DNA of 64,000 nt from Priestia filamentosa (GCF_900177535.1 NZ_FXAJ01000001.1:310001-374000), one strand, 5' to 3'; numbered from the stretch's first letter, positions 15,745-24,291 are shown. Numbers and translations: made by a program. Notes: a model not told the origin generated them from the sequence alone.

Positions 15745-16587
15745 ATGAAAGAACTCTACAGTGTTATTGGTTATCCAATCGGGCATTCACTGTCTCCACA
15801 TATGCAAAATGCTGTACTGGATTATCATTCTATTGACGGTTATTATCATGCGTTTGAGATAGCACCAGAGAAGGTTGAAGAAGGAATAAAAGGTCTGAAA
15901 GCATTAAATATAAAAGGATTTAATGTCACAATTCCATATAAAGTGAAAGTGATGGATTTCCTTGATGAAATTGATGAATTGGCACGTGAAATTGGAGCCG
16001 TAAATACGGTTGTCAATGAAAATGGTCGCTATGTTGGGTATAATACAGATGGTGATGGTTATCTTCAATCGCTTTTAACATTTTTAGGGCGATCATCGCT
16101 TCAAGACCAAAGTGTGCTTATTTTAGGCGCTGGAGGTGCAGCAAGAGCACTTCTCTTTACTATTGCAGCAAAAGGTCAAGCGAATTGCATCGACATAGCA
16201 AATCGCACGCTTAGTAAAGCACAAGAGCTTATCACTTCTTGTCCAATTGATAACGAAGGAACAGTTTTATCAATAACAGAAGCAGAAGAAAACCTTGGGC
16301 GTTATGATATTATCATTAATACGACTGCTGTTGGGATGAGTCCAAACGTTGAGGAGAGTCCACTTTCTCTTCAACATGTAAAAAAAGGCGCAACAGTTAG
16401 TGATATTATATATAACCCACTTGAAACAAAGCTTCTGCGTGAAGCTAAAGAACGTGGAGCTTTAGCTCATACAGGGATTGGAATGTTTGTTATGCAAGGT
16501 GCACTTGCTTTTGAAAAGTGGACAGGAGTGCAGCCAAATGTAAAAGTGATGGAAGATGTTGTTTTACGTCATCTACAAAAGAAGTAA
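15745..16587 (+). CDS. aroE: Shikimate dehydrogenase (NADP+)
   Basis: AroE reduces 3-dehydroshikimate to shikimate in aromatic amino acid synthesis. The 280-residue product shows the shikimate-binding IGHSLSPHMQNA at 12-23, NVTIPYKV with the catalytic Lys near 61-68, AVNTVV near 86, the NADP-binding glycine loop ILGAGGAARA near 127 and the C-terminal GMFVMQGALAFEKWTG block. The ATG is preceded by GGGCAAGGGGG. It lies in the conserved yqe operon between yqeH and yhbY. Confidence 0.96.
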   Translation: MKELYSVIGYPIGHSLSPHMQNAVLDYHSIDGYYHAFEIAPEKVEEGIKGLKALNIKGFNVTIPYKVKVMDFLDEIDELAREIGAVNTVVNENGRYVGYNTDGDGYLQSLLTFLGRSSLQDQSVLILGAGGAARALLFTIAAKGQANCIDIANRTLSKAQELITSCPIDNEGTVLSITEAEENLGRYDIIINTTAVGMSPNVEESPLSLQHVKKGATVSDIIYNPLETKLLREAKERGALAHTGIGMFVMQGALAFEKWTGVQPNVKVMEDVVLRHLQKK

Positions 16588-16608
16588 AGATGTTACAGGA
16601 GGAATATA

Positions 16609-16899
16609 ATGTTAACTGGGAAACAAAAACGTTTTTTACGTTCAAAAGCACACCATCTTAACCCTATTTTTCAAGTGGGAAAAAGTGGTGTTAATGATAA
16701 TATGATTACTCAAATTGAAGATGCTTTAGAAGCGCGTGAGCTTTTAAAGGTAAGTGTTCTTCAAAACTGTTTAGAAGATCGTGATACAGTAGCAGACAAA
16801 CTAAGCAAAGGTACACATGCTGAACTCGTACAAGTGATTGGAAATACAATTGTTCTTTATAAGGAATCAACAGAAAACAAACAAATTTCTTTACCATAA
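16609..16899 (+). CDS. yqeI: CRS1/YhbY-domain RNA-binding protein YqeI
   Basis: This 96-residue single-domain YhbY (CRM) protein associates with ribosomal precursors in bacteria. Hallmarks are LTGKQKRFLRSKAHHLNPIF at the start, the VGKSGVN loop (GxxG-type RNA contact) and ALEARELLKV. ATG follows AGGAGGAA. It is translated in series with aroE and nadD and fits the ribosome-assembly theme of the operon. Confidence 0.93.
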   Translation: MLTGKQKRFLRSKAHHLNPIFQVGKSGVNDNMITQIEDALEARELLKVSVLQNCLEDRDTVADKLSKGTHAELVQVIGNTIVLYKESTENKQISLP

Positions 16900-16920
16900 A
16901 GGTGAAAGGAGGTAGCGAGT

Positions 16921-17490
16921 ATGAAAAAAGTGGGAATATTAGGAGGAACTTTTAATCCGCCGCATCTGGGGCATCTTATTATTGCCAATGAGGCATTAGA
17001 ACAATACCAGCTTGATGAGGTATGGTTTATGCCTTCATACTCCCCTCCTCATAAAGAAAAAAAGAAGGTTACAGATTCAAAACACCGCTTGAGAATGACT
17101 GAACTAGCAATTGAAGACAATCCTTGTTTTAAATTGCAGCCGATCGAGTTTGAAAAAGAAGGAACGTCCTATACTTTTGAGACAATGAAGCTTTTAAAAG
17201 ATCGGTATCAAGAGGAACAGTTTTATTTTATTATTGGTGGAGATATGGTTGAATACTTGCCAAAGTGGTATAACATTGAGGAGTTGCTAGAGCTCGTCAC
17301 ATTTATAGGGGTGAAAAGACCTCATCATACGATAAGCACACCATATTCTATTTTAGAAGCGGACGTTCCTCAAATTGAGATTTCATCAAGTCTTATTCGC
17401 GAGAAATACGAGAAGCAGAAGAGCATTCGCTATTTTGTTCCAGAAAATGTTCGAAACTACATAGAGGAGCAGAGGTTGTATGAATCGTAA
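16921..17490 (+). CDS. nadD: Nicotinate-nucleotide adenylyltransferase
   Basis: NadD adenylates nicotinate mononucleotide to deamido-NAD in NAD synthesis. The 189-residue nucleotidyltransferase has GGTFNPPHLGH at 8-18 (the (H/T)xGH class motif ending in GH), KKVT near 48-51, GGDMVEYLPKW near 107 and the ISSSLIRE signature near 153. ATG follows AAAGGAGG. Its last codons overlap the start of yqeK by 11 nt, which implies coupling. Confidence 0.96.
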   Translation: MKKVGILGGTFNPPHLGHLIIANEALEQYQLDEVWFMPSYSPPHKEKKKVTDSKHRLRMTELAIEDNPCFKLQPIEFEKEGTSYTFETMKLLKDRYQEEQFYFIIGGDMVEYLPKWYNIEELLELVTFIGVKRPHHTISTPYSILEADVPQIEISSSLIREKYEKQKSIRYFVPENVRNYIEEQRLYES

Positions 17491-18046
17491 AGAAGCGTTA
17501 GCAATCGTAAAAGAACAGCTGAACGAAGCTCGTTATACCCATACAGTTGGTGTAATGGAAACAGCCATTAAGCTTGCTGAGAAATATGGGGAGGATGTAA
17601 AGAAAGCTGAACTTGCAGCTATTTTTCATGATTACGCAAAGTTTCGTCCTAAAGATGAAATGAAAGAAATTATTATAGAGCAAAATATGAGTAAAGATTT
17701 ATTAGAGCATCACCACTCACTTTGGCATGCGCCAGTTGGTGCTTATCTTGTTCAAAAAGAAGTGGGAATAAAAGATGAAGCTGTTTTACGTGCTATTGAG
17801 TATCACACGTATGGACGTCCAAACATGACAATGCTCGAGAAGATTGTATATGTTGCGGATTACATTGAACCAGGCCGTAGTTTCCCTGGTGTTGAGGAAG
17901 TAAGACAGTCTGCTGAGAACAGCTTGGATGAAGCTTTGTTTTTATGTCTTAGAAATACCATTGTATTTCTAATTGGACGCAAACAGCCAATCTACCCAAT
18001 GACAATTAACACATACAATAGTGTAGTACAAGGAGGAGGTCATTGA
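17480..18046 (+). CDS. yqeK: HD-domain bis(5'-nucleosyl)-tetraphosphatase (symmetrical) YqeK
   Basis: YqeK-type HD hydrolases cut diadenosine tetraphosphate to two ADP. The 188-residue product has the metal ligands of the HD fold: H in RYTHTVGV near 20, the H-D pair in AIFHDYAK near 51-54, H residues in LEHHHSLWHAPVGAYLV near 78-86 and D in VADYIEPGR near 130. The start ATG lies inside nadD after GGAGCAGAGG. It is followed by rsfS after one base. Confidence 0.93.
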   Translation: MNRKEALAIVKEQLNEARYTHTVGVMETAIKLAEKYGEDVKKAELAAIFHDYAKFRPKDEMKEIIIEQNMSKDLLEHHHSLWHAPVGAYLVQKEVGIKDEAVLRAIEYHTYGRPNMTMLEKIVYVADYIEPGRSFPGVEEVRQSAENSLDEALFLCLRNTIVFLIGRKQPIYPMTINTYNSVVQGGGH

Positions 18047-18047
18047 T

Positions 18048-18401
18048 ATGAAAGAACTAGAACTACTATCCCTTGTTGCGAAAGCAGCAGATGACAAAAG
18101 AGCTGAAGACGTAATAGCTCTAGATATGAAAGGAATTTCTCTTGTTGCTGACTACTTTATGATCTGTCACGGAAATTCAGATCGTCAAGTTCAAGCAATT
18201 GCGCGAGAAATTAAAGAACAAGCAAATGAGCATGAAATTGAAGTGAAACGTCTTGAAGGATTTAACGAAGCTCGCTGGATTTTAATTGATTTAGGAGATG
18301 TTGTAGCTCATGTCTTCCATAAAGACGAACGCGGCTATTATAATCTAGAGCGCCTTTGGGGCGATGCACCGCTTGTTTCGCTTGGAGAAGAATCAAAATA
18401 A
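18048..18401 (+). CDS. rsfS: Ribosomal silencing factor RsfS
   Basis: RsfS binds protein L14 and prevents joining of ribosomal subunits during starvation. The 117-residue product has the DUF143 pattern DDKRAEDVIALDMKGISLVA, DYFMICHGNSDRQVQAIA and the RWILIDLGDVVAHVFH segment ending YNLERLWGDA. ATG 18048 has AAGGAGGAGG just upstream. Its TAA shares a base with the ATG of yqeM. Confidence 0.95.
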   Translation: MKELELLSLVAKAADDKRAEDVIALDMKGISLVADYFMICHGNSDRQVQAIAREIKEQANEHEIEVKRLEGFNEARWILIDLGDVVAHVFHKDERGYYNLERLWGDAPLVSLGEESK

Positions 18402-19144
18402 TGAGTTATGAGCGCTTTGCTTCTATCTATGATGAGCTAATGAGCGATGCTCCTTATGATAACTGGGTGGAATATACGAAAAGCGAAATAAGTAAAGCTG
18501 GATTACAATCCCCAAAAATCCTAGATTTAGGGTGTGGAACAGGGTCTATGTTACTTCAATTTGCAAAGCATGATTTATATGCAGTTGGCGTGGATCTCTC
18601 AGATGAGATGCTTATGATGGCTAAGCAAAAACTAGAAAAACATAGCATTAAACCAGAGCTTTTCCAACAAGATATGAGCGAGTTAGATCTCGGTCAAATG
18701 TTTAACTGTATTGTAATTTATTGTGATTCTCTTAATTATTTACAAGATGAAGAACGAGTAAGACAAACGTTTAAGCAAGCATATAGTCACCTTGAAGAGG
18801 GAGGACTTCTTCTTTTTGATGTTCATTCCATCTTTAAAATAGACGAGCTTTTTATTGGTCAAACATTTGCTTATGATGGCATAGAGAATGCTTACATTTG
18901 GAACAGTTTTGAAGGAGAATATCCTCACTCTGTTGTTCATGAGCTCACTTTTTTTGCTTGGAATGAGAATAAACAGGCATATGACCGCTTTGAAGAAGAA
19001 CACTATCAGCGCACATTTTCTATTTCTCAATATATTCAGTGGGGAAAAGAAGCTGGTTTCACCTCTATGGAAGTAAGTAGTGATTTTAAAAATTGCCCGC
19101 CTTCTGAAGAAAGTGAACGTCTTTTCTTTTCATTTAAGAAGTGA
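18401..19144 (+). CDS. yqeM: Class I SAM-dependent methyltransferase YqeM
   Basis: This 247-residue methyltransferase of unknown substrate has SAM motif I (ILDLGCGTGSML) near 40-51, motif II GVDLSDEML near 63-72 and the motif IV-like CIVIYCDSLNYL near 104. The longest frame starts at 18356, but MSYERFASIYDELM at 18401 matches the family N-terminus. It overlaps the rsfS stop by one base, with TTGGAGAAG upstream. It is the last gene of the yqe operon and is followed by a terminator. Confidence 0.9.
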   Translation: MSYERFASIYDELMSDAPYDNWVEYTKSEISKAGLQSPKILDLGCGTGSMLLQFAKHDLYAVGVDLSDEMLMMAKQKLEKHSIKPELFQQDMSELDLGQMFNCIVIYCDSLNYLQDEERVRQTFKQAYSHLEEGGLLLFDVHSIFKIDELFIGQTFAYDGIENAYIWNSFEGEYPHSVVHELTFFAWNENKQAYDRFEEEHYQRTFSISQYIQWGKEAGFTSMEVSSDFKNCPPSEESERLFFSFKK

Positions 19145-19151
19145 ATAGGTG

Positions 19152-19184
19152 AAACCTACCAATTTGTTATTGGTAGGTTTTTTA
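19152..19184 (+). terminator. Terminator after yqeM
   Basis: AAACCTACCAAT (19152-19163) pairs with ATTGGTAGGTTT (19169-19180) and is followed by TTTT. It ends the yqeG-yqeM operon and may also stop comER from the other side. Confidence 0.9.
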
Positions 19185-19216
19185 TTTTTAGAAGGAATCT
19201 TACTTTGAAGAGCGAA

Positions 19217-20038
19217 TTATTTATTGAATTGATATCCGACTTTTTCTAAATCCTCGTCGTATTTTGCGTGTGTTTGTTGAAATACCTTATTGAACATCTC
19301 CCCAACATGTTCCTCAAGCACTTTGATTCCTTCGCCAGTAACGCCGCCTTTTACACATACTTTCTCTTGAAGAGTTGGTAATGTATAGAGATTTGTTTCT
19401 AACAACTTCCCAAAGCCCACAACCATTTCACTGATCATTTTTGTTGCTTGATCTTTTGTAATTTCTGTTTCTTCAACAGCAGAGTCAATAAATCTCTGCA
19501 GTAAATAACTAAAGAAAGCAGGACCACAGCTTACAATATCAGATGAAACACGAGTAATATTATTTTCAATTGATAAAGGTATCGATATTTTTGATAATAA
19601 GTGATCTAAAAATAAGCGATAATGCTGTTTACAACTTTCGCCATACGTAACAAGAGAAACACCGCTGAACGCTCGATTTGTAATGCTTGGAATAATCCGA
19701 GCTACTTGGCAATCTACAAGCTCCTCAAGCTGTTTAACAGAAATAGGGCTTGTAATAGATATAAGACAATGATGTGGCTTTAATAATGGACGTACTTTTT
19801 CTAAAAGGGGGTGAATATCTAATGGTTTTACACATAGAAAAATAATATTTGATTTATGAATGACTTCTGAAGCATTTGAAGCTACATGTAAGGAAGGATA
19901 GCTCTTTTGTAAACTTTCAGCTTTTGGACGAGTTCGATTTGTAATGGTAATGTCAGAAGGATTTGCAGCGTTTGACTCAATAAAAGACTCGATTAAAATA
20001 CGCCCCATGTTTCCTGTTCCGATAAATCCAATATTCAT
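19217..20038 (-). CDS. comER: ComER, pyrroline-5-carboxylate reductase family protein
   Basis: This 273-residue member of the P5C reductase family is encoded divergently from comEA, as in B. subtilis, where comER is dispensable for competence. It has a Rossmann loop GFIGTGNMG at 4-12, CVKPLDIHPLL near 72, SITSP near 99, RIIPSITN near 118, and the C-terminal KVCVKGGVTGEG block of the family. ATG at 20038 is eight bases after GGAGAG; a GTG three bases earlier is also possible. Whether it reduces P5C or has another role is unproven. Some relatives affect sporulation and biofilm formation. Confidence 0.9.
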   Translation of the reverse strand: MNIGFIGTGNMGRILIESFIESNAANPSDITITNRTRPKAESLQKSYPSLHVASNASEVIHKSNIIFLCVKPLDIHPLLEKVRPLLKPHHCLISITSPISVKQLEELVDCQVARIIPSITNRAFSGVSLVTYGESCKQHYRLFLDHLLSKISIPLSIENNITRVSSDIVSCGPAFFSYLLQRFIDSAVEETEITKDQATKMISEMVVGFGKLLETNLYTLPTLQEKVCVKGGVTGEGIKVLEEHVGEMFNKVFQQTHAKYDEDLEKVGYQFNK

Positions 20039-20127
20039 CACTTCATCTCTCCTTCAAAACTTTATCTCCTAAACGATATGTGATAATCCCTTGTCTTATG
20101 AATATGTGTTAAAAAGGAGTGGACTCA

Positions 20128-20742
20128 ATGGAATGGTTACGAACCCATAAATGGTTGTCTGCTATTTGTGGAGGTCTTGTTTGTTTGATTCTCTTGTTGT
20201 CTATTGTGTTAGGTGGAGACAAAGAAGCGAAAAAAACAGCAACAGACAGTGAAAGCCTAGTGTTTTCGAAAGAAGAGAAAAATGAAGAGGAGCAAAAGAA
20301 AGAGAAAGCTGAACTTCCGATTATAATTGATGTAAAAGGGAGCGTGCAAAACCCAGGTATCTATACAATGAAAGATGGAGAAAGAATTGATGATGCCATT
20401 AATAAAGCAGGGGGGTTTACAAAAAATGCAGAAGTAACAGCTGTTAATCTAGCTCAAAAAGTAGCTGACGAAATGGTTGTTTACGTTCCTTCTGAAGGTG
20501 AGAAAGAATTAACTTCTATTCCTGTTGAAGGCACTGATACAGAGGAGAGCGTCCTTATTAACATCAACAATGCTCAAAGTGAAGAATTGCAAAAGTTAAA
20601 CGGTGTGGGCCCTTCAAAAGCAGAGGCAATTATTGTTTATAGAGAAGAAAATGATCCATTTAAAGCGCCTGAAGACATTATGAATGTTAGTGGATTTGGA
20701 GAGAAATCATTTGAAAAAATAAAAGAACAAATTACTGTATAA
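20128..20742 (+). CDS. comEA: Competence DNA receptor ComEA
   Basis: ComEA binds double-stranded DNA outside the membrane during transformation. The 204-residue product has an N-terminal membrane anchor (about 10-30), an acidic linker, a SLBB-like domain (IIIDVKGSVQNPGIYTMKDG, near 68-87) and a C-terminal helix-hairpin-helix DNA-binding pair (LININNAQSEELQKLNGVGP and AEAIIVYREE). The longest frame begins at a GTG within the AAGGAG ribosome site; ATG 20128 is the likely start. It heads the comE locus. No clear ComK box was seen upstream. Confidence 0.93.
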   Translation: MEWLRTHKWLSAICGGLVCLILLLSIVLGGDKEAKKTATDSESLVFSKEEKNEEEQKKEKAELPIIIDVKGSVQNPGIYTMKDGERIDDAINKAGGFTKNAEVTAVNLAQKVADEMVVYVPSEGEKELTSIPVEGTDTEESVLININNAQSEELQKLNGVGPSKAEAIIVYREENDPFKAPEDIMNVSGFGEKSFEKIKEQITV

Positions 20743-20772
20743 CGAGAAGTATATCAACAATTGAAAAGGCTG

Positions 20773-20802
20773 TTGACGTTTCTCAACCTTTCTCGCTACA
20801 CT
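20773..20802 (+). promoter_or_regulatory. Possible internal promoter for comEB
   Basis: TTGACG (20773-20778), an 18-nt spacer and TACACT (20797-20802) lie 39 nt before comEB. The 99-nt gap also holds a small imperfect hairpin and a 14-nt direct repeat. It could give comEB competence-independent expression. Confidence 0.45.
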
Positions 20803-20841
20803 TATAGAAAGAACTTGTATAACGAGAAGGTAGGGAAAGAG

Positions 20842-21396
20842 ATGGAACGAATTTCATGGCACCAATACTTTATGGCTCAAAGCCACTTATTAGCCTCTAG
20901 AAGCACCTGTGAGCGCTTGTCTGTTGGGGCAACAATTGTTAGAGATACGCGCATTATTGCAGGCGGATATAACGGATCAATTAGCGGTGGGGTTCATTGT
21001 GTTGATGAAGGATGCTACGTTATAGACGGTCACTGTGTACGAACAATTCATGCCGAAATGAACGCTATCATTCAATGTGCAAAATTTGGAGTGAAGACAG
21101 AGGGAGCAGATATTTATGTAACACATTTTCCTTGTCTAAATTGCTGCAAAGGAATTATTCAAGCTGGTATCAGCACGGTATATTACGCAAATGATTATAA
21201 AAACCACCCTCATGCTGTCGAGCTTTTTGAACAGTCAGGTGTAAAAACTGAAAAGGTAGAATTTGATACGAGCTCATTAAATAGCTATAACGACGAGCAG
21301 GTAGCCTTTATCCAAGAGCTATTGCAAAAAGCTGATGAAAAAGAACAAAAAGAGCTACTTGAAAAAGCAAAAAAACTTTTTGCGGCAAAATTTTAA
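20842..21396 (+). CDS. comEB: dCMP deaminase-like protein ComEB
   Basis: ComEB belongs to the dCMP deaminase family, making dUMP for thymidylate synthesis. Its role in DNA uptake is minor or absent in B. subtilis. The 184-residue product has zinc ligands HAEMNA (H and catalytic E, near 71-73) and PCLNC (near 99-103), plus an extra Cys/His cluster (CVDEGCYVIDGHC, near 53-65). ATG 20842 (MERISWHQYFMAQSHLL) matches the B. subtilis start; the longer frame adds 27 unrelated residues. The upstream GAGAAGGTAGGG is a modest ribosome site. Confidence 0.92.
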   Translation: MERISWHQYFMAQSHLLASRSTCERLSVGATIVRDTRIIAGGYNGSISGGVHCVDEGCYVIDGHCVRTIHAEMNAIIQCAKFGVKTEGADIYVTHFPCLNCCKGIIQAGISTVYYANDYKNHPHAVELFEQSGVKTEKVEFDTSSLNSYNDEQVAFIQELLQKADEKEQKELLEKAKKLFAAKF

Positions 21397-21408
21397 TATA
21401 ACCTTGAT

Positions 21409-21442
21409 AAAAGGAGGAGAGAGCGTTTTGCTCCTCCTTTTT
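21409..21442 (+). terminator. Terminator-like hairpin between comEB and comEC
   Basis: AAAAGGAGGAG (21409-21419) pairs with CTCCTCCTTTT (21431-21441), ending in five T. It stands inside the com locus, where it should lower transcription into comEC unless read through. Confidence 0.75.
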
Positions 21443-21459
21443 AAAAGAAAGGAGTTTTT

Positions 21460-23760
21460 GTGAAAGGACAGTGGATTTATGTATCGTTGTTTGTAAGTCT
21501 AGCTCTTTTTATTAGCCGTTTTTATAATGAAATCACCCTTTATATAGTGTTTATAATAGTTAGTATCTTTATTATAAAAAGAACAAGCTCCACCACTGCT
21601 GTGATTTGTTTCCTCGCTTTTTTTCTTACTATTTTTTACTACTTCTATACTGAAAGTAGAAATAATTCTGTTCTTTCTCCCCAACAGACGACTTTTGACG
21701 GAAATCTTTCTTCTATTCCTCGTATAAACGGTAATTTTCTTTCTTTTTCTTTTCAAACAGAACAAGGTGAAACAGTTCAGTCTTATTACAAAATAAGAAA
21801 TGAACAGGAGCAAAAGTTCCTCAAACAGTTAAGAGTAGGAATGAATTGTAGAGTAGAAGGTGCATTAGAAATTCCAAAGCAAAATCGAAATCCAGGCCTT
21901 TTTAATTACAAAGAATATTTATATTTTCAAAGAATCCATTGGACAATGACTGTAAGCGACATCAAAGAATGTCAGTATCAACAAAGAACGATGTTTTTTG
22001 CTGGGCTAAGACAATCAGGAATCCAACGTATGAACACACATATTGGCAAACCTCTTAATGCATTCGTTAATGCACTTATTTTCGGGAGTCGGGAAGATTT
22101 TAATGAAGAAACAATCATGTTATATGAAACACAAGGAGTTGTACACCTTTTGGCCATTTCAGGTTTGCATGTTGGCCTTTTAGTTGGGGGAGCGTTTTTA
22201 ATTTTACTTCGTCTTGGTTTAACAAGAGAGCATAGTGCACTCTTTCTCCTTTTTTTCTTGCCAATATATGGGGTATTAACAGGGGCTTCTCCATCTGTTG
22301 TAAGATCAGTTGTGATGAGTATGATTGTGCTCTTTTTATATATAACAGGATGGAGACGTAAGCTGAGTGGGATTGATGTTCTAGCTCTCTGTTTCCTAGC
22401 CCTTACAATAAATTCCCCATATGCTGTATTTAACGCAGGTTTCCAATTATCTTTTGTTGTTACCTTTTTTATATTATTATCACATCGTATTATCTCCAAA
22501 TCCTCTCACTTTCTATGGCAGCTTATTGCTCTATCTCTCATAGCTCAGCTCGCTTCCATTCCTCTTTTACTTTATCATTTCTATGAATTTTCGCTTTTAA
22601 GTTTTTTCTTAAATCTTTTTTTTGTACCTTTTTTCTCTTTTATACTAATGCCAGCAAGTCTTTTTCTTTTTTTTACAAGTGGAATAGTGCCTGTTATTCC
22701 TCAAGCTGTTGAAACCGTTACACTCTTCTTTGTGGAATGGAGTACAGAACTGCTTCGCAGCGCAGGGAATGTTCATTTTTCGATCATTACAACAGGAAAG
22801 GTGAATGCATGGCAGTTTTGTCTTCTTTATGTAGTCATCTTTTACGTGTGCTTTCAAATTGAAAAAGCACAAAGATTAAAAGATATCCTTGCCTCTTCAT
22901 TACTTCTTGTGATTTGTTTAAGTTTTTACTGTTTTATGCCTTACATGAATCCAAACGGAGAGGTTTCTGTCATTGATGTTGGGCAAGGAGACAGCATTTT
23001 AATTCAGCTCCCATTTCGCAAAGCTGTTTATTTAATTGATACAGGAGGATCGATTTCATTTCAACAAGAAGAATGGGAGAAGCGCCAAACAACATTTAGC
23101 GTTGGAAAAGACATTGTTCATCCATACTTAAAATCAAAGGGTATTACTTCCATTACTAAACTTATCATAACGCACGGAGATCATGATCATGGAGGAAGTG
23201 CATTAGAATTGTTAAAACTTGTAGACGTAAAAGAACTTGTTCTTGGAAAGAAAAAATTGTTTTCGGAGCTTGAACAAGAATTGGTAAGAGAAACGATGAA
23301 GAGAGGTACTCCATTAACTCTTGTAGGAAGCGGCGATGTTTGGAAAGAAGGAGAACATACTTTTAATGTGCTCGCTCCTTTTGGAATGGAGGAGGACACA
23401 AATGAGCAGTCAATTGTTATATATACAGTATTCGGAAATCACCGTTGGCTCTTTACAGGAGATTTAGGTGAGAAAGGGGAGCAAAAATTAATAGAAACGT
23501 TCCCTGCTTTGGAAGTTGATGTTCTAAAAGTCGGACATCATGGTAGCAAAACTTCAACATCCACCTTTTTTCTAGAGGAGATACAACCTTCTTACGGACT
23601 AGTTTCCACAGGAGAAGATAACCGCTATAATCACCCACATCCTGAAGTTTTAGAACGCTTAGAACAAAACAATGTGAAAATTTTTAGAACAGATAAACAA
23701 GGTGCACTTATTTACCGTTTTTCATGGAAAGCTGGAACGTTTCAGACGTCTTTACCATAG
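21460..23760 (+). CDS. comEC: DNA uptake channel protein ComEC/Rec2
   Basis: ComEC forms the membrane channel that carries single-stranded transforming DNA into the cell. The 766-residue product has two N-terminal helices, a DUF4131/OB-type extracellular domain (about 60-190), the Competence transmembrane core (HLLAISGLHVGLLVGG near 228, followed by about seven helices) and a C-terminal metallo-beta-lactamase-like domain from about 500. That domain has VIDVGQGDS, the HGDHDHGG metal motif near 571 and KVGHHGS near 690. All expected domains are present with no frameshift, so the gene looks functional. GTG 21460 follows AAAGGAG. Confidence 0.94.
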   Translation: MKGQWIYVSLFVSLALFISRFYNEITLYIVFIIVSIFIIKRTSSTTAVICFLAFFLTIFYYFYTESRNNSVLSPQQTTFDGNLSSIPRINGNFLSFSFQTEQGETVQSYYKIRNEQEQKFLKQLRVGMNCRVEGALEIPKQNRNPGLFNYKEYLYFQRIHWTMTVSDIKECQYQQRTMFFAGLRQSGIQRMNTHIGKPLNAFVNALIFGSREDFNEETIMLYETQGVVHLLAISGLHVGLLVGGAFLILLRLGLTREHSALFLLFFLPIYGVLTGASPSVVRSVVMSMIVLFLYITGWRRKLSGIDVLALCFLALTINSPYAVFNAGFQLSFVVTFFILLSHRIISKSSHFLWQLIALSLIAQLASIPLLLYHFYEFSLLSFFLNLFFVPFFSFILMPASLFLFFTSGIVPVIPQAVETVTLFFVEWSTELLRSAGNVHFSIITTGKVNAWQFCLLYVVIFYVCFQIEKAQRLKDILASSLLLVICLSFYCFMPYMNPNGEVSVIDVGQGDSILIQLPFRKAVYLIDTGGSISFQQEEWEKRQTTFSVGKDIVHPYLKSKGITSITKLIITHGDHDHGGSALELLKLVDVKELVLGKKKLFSELEQELVRETMKRGTPLTLVGSGDVWKEGEHTFNVLAPFGMEEDTNEQSIVIYTVFGNHRWLFTGDLGEKGEQKLIETFPALEVDVLKVGHHGSKTSTSTFFLEEIQPSYGLVSTGEDNRYNHPHPEVLERLEQNNVKIFRTDKQGALIYRFSWKAGTFQTSLP

Positions 23761-23782
23761 TATGTAGTACAATACAAAAAGC

Positions 23783-23820
23783 CTCAAGCCGCTGTACATT
23801 TACAACGGCTTGAGATGTTT
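23783..23820 (+). terminator. Terminator after comEC
   Basis: CTCAAGCCG (23783-23791) pairs with CGGCTTGAG (23806-23814), followed by ATGTTTT. It also lies downstream of the convergent yqzM. Confidence 0.75.
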
Positions 23821-23844
23821 TAGAAATAGAAACGCTTCCAATTT

Positions 23845-23979
23845 TTAAGATGCAAAGTAATCAATTAGAGTGCCAATAATAAATATGGTTGCAAAGAAGC
23901 CAAAAGAAACAACAAAACCAACAGCTGAATCAACAGCGTCATTTCGCTTACTTTGAACACTTTGTTCAAATTTATTCAT
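23845..23979 (-). CDS. yqzM: YqzM-like small membrane protein
   Basis: This 44-residue peptide reads MNKFEQSVQSKRNDAVDSAV followed by a single hydrophobic helix (about 20-39) and ends IDYFAS. The VQSKRNDAVDS block and length match B. subtilis YqzM, which occupies the same place between comEC and holA on the opposite strand. GGAGGGGG lies just before the ATG. The function is unknown. Confidence 0.88.
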   Translation of the reverse strand: MNKFEQSVQSKRNDAVDSAVGFVVSFGFFATIFIIGTLIDYFAS

Positions 23980-24291
23980 TGTACCCCCTCCTAATTTAAT
24001 TTAAGTATAAACATTAAATTGGAAAAAATCTACACCTTTCTCACATACCGAGCTTCCACGTTTAGAAAGAGTTGTCACAAATACTTTCCCTGCAAAAGGT
24101 CATGATATGTAGTAAGAATTATCATTAACTAAAAAGTAACCTAGGGCTTTTCGGTTAATGTTTACTATAGATTTGAGAGCACCTTTTTGAGGTGCTCTCA
24201 CTTAGTTTATGCAAGAATATTGTAACAGTTGTCAATTTAAAAGGACAAAGCTAAGATAGAAGGAGACGTAGAAAATAAGGGAGACAAAAGT
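23980..24291. other. Intergenic region yqzM / holA with an orphan hairpin
   Basis: No coding sequence is visible. GAGAGCACCT (24175-24184) and AGGTGCTCTC (24190-24199) form a perfect 10-bp hairpin with loop TTTTG but no T tract on either side. TAACC/GGTTA at 24137-24157 is a weaker stem. A 10-bp inverted pair, TAAACATTAA (24008-24017) and TTAATGTTTA (24155-24164), frames the region. A small RNA is possible but not shown. Confidence 0.5.
24229..24257 (+). promoter_or_regulatory. SigA-type promoter of holA
   Basis: TTGTCA (24229-24234), a 17-nt spacer and TAAGAT (24252-24257) lie 34 nt before the holA start. Confidence 0.6.

Noticed and set aside
18356-18400. Upstream start for yqeM
   Set aside because: It lies fully inside rsfS. 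The MSYERFASIYDE start at 18401 matches the family and the one-base overlap.
20761-20841. 27-residue N-terminal extension of ComEB
   Set aside because: It covers the hairpin, promoter-like and repeat sequences and is not similar to ComEB. ATG 20842 matches the known N-terminus.
24008-24164. 10-bp inverted pair TAAACATTAA / TTAATGTTTA, 137 bp apart
   Set aside because: AT-rich arms at this distance are likely by chance. No transposase or target duplication is present.
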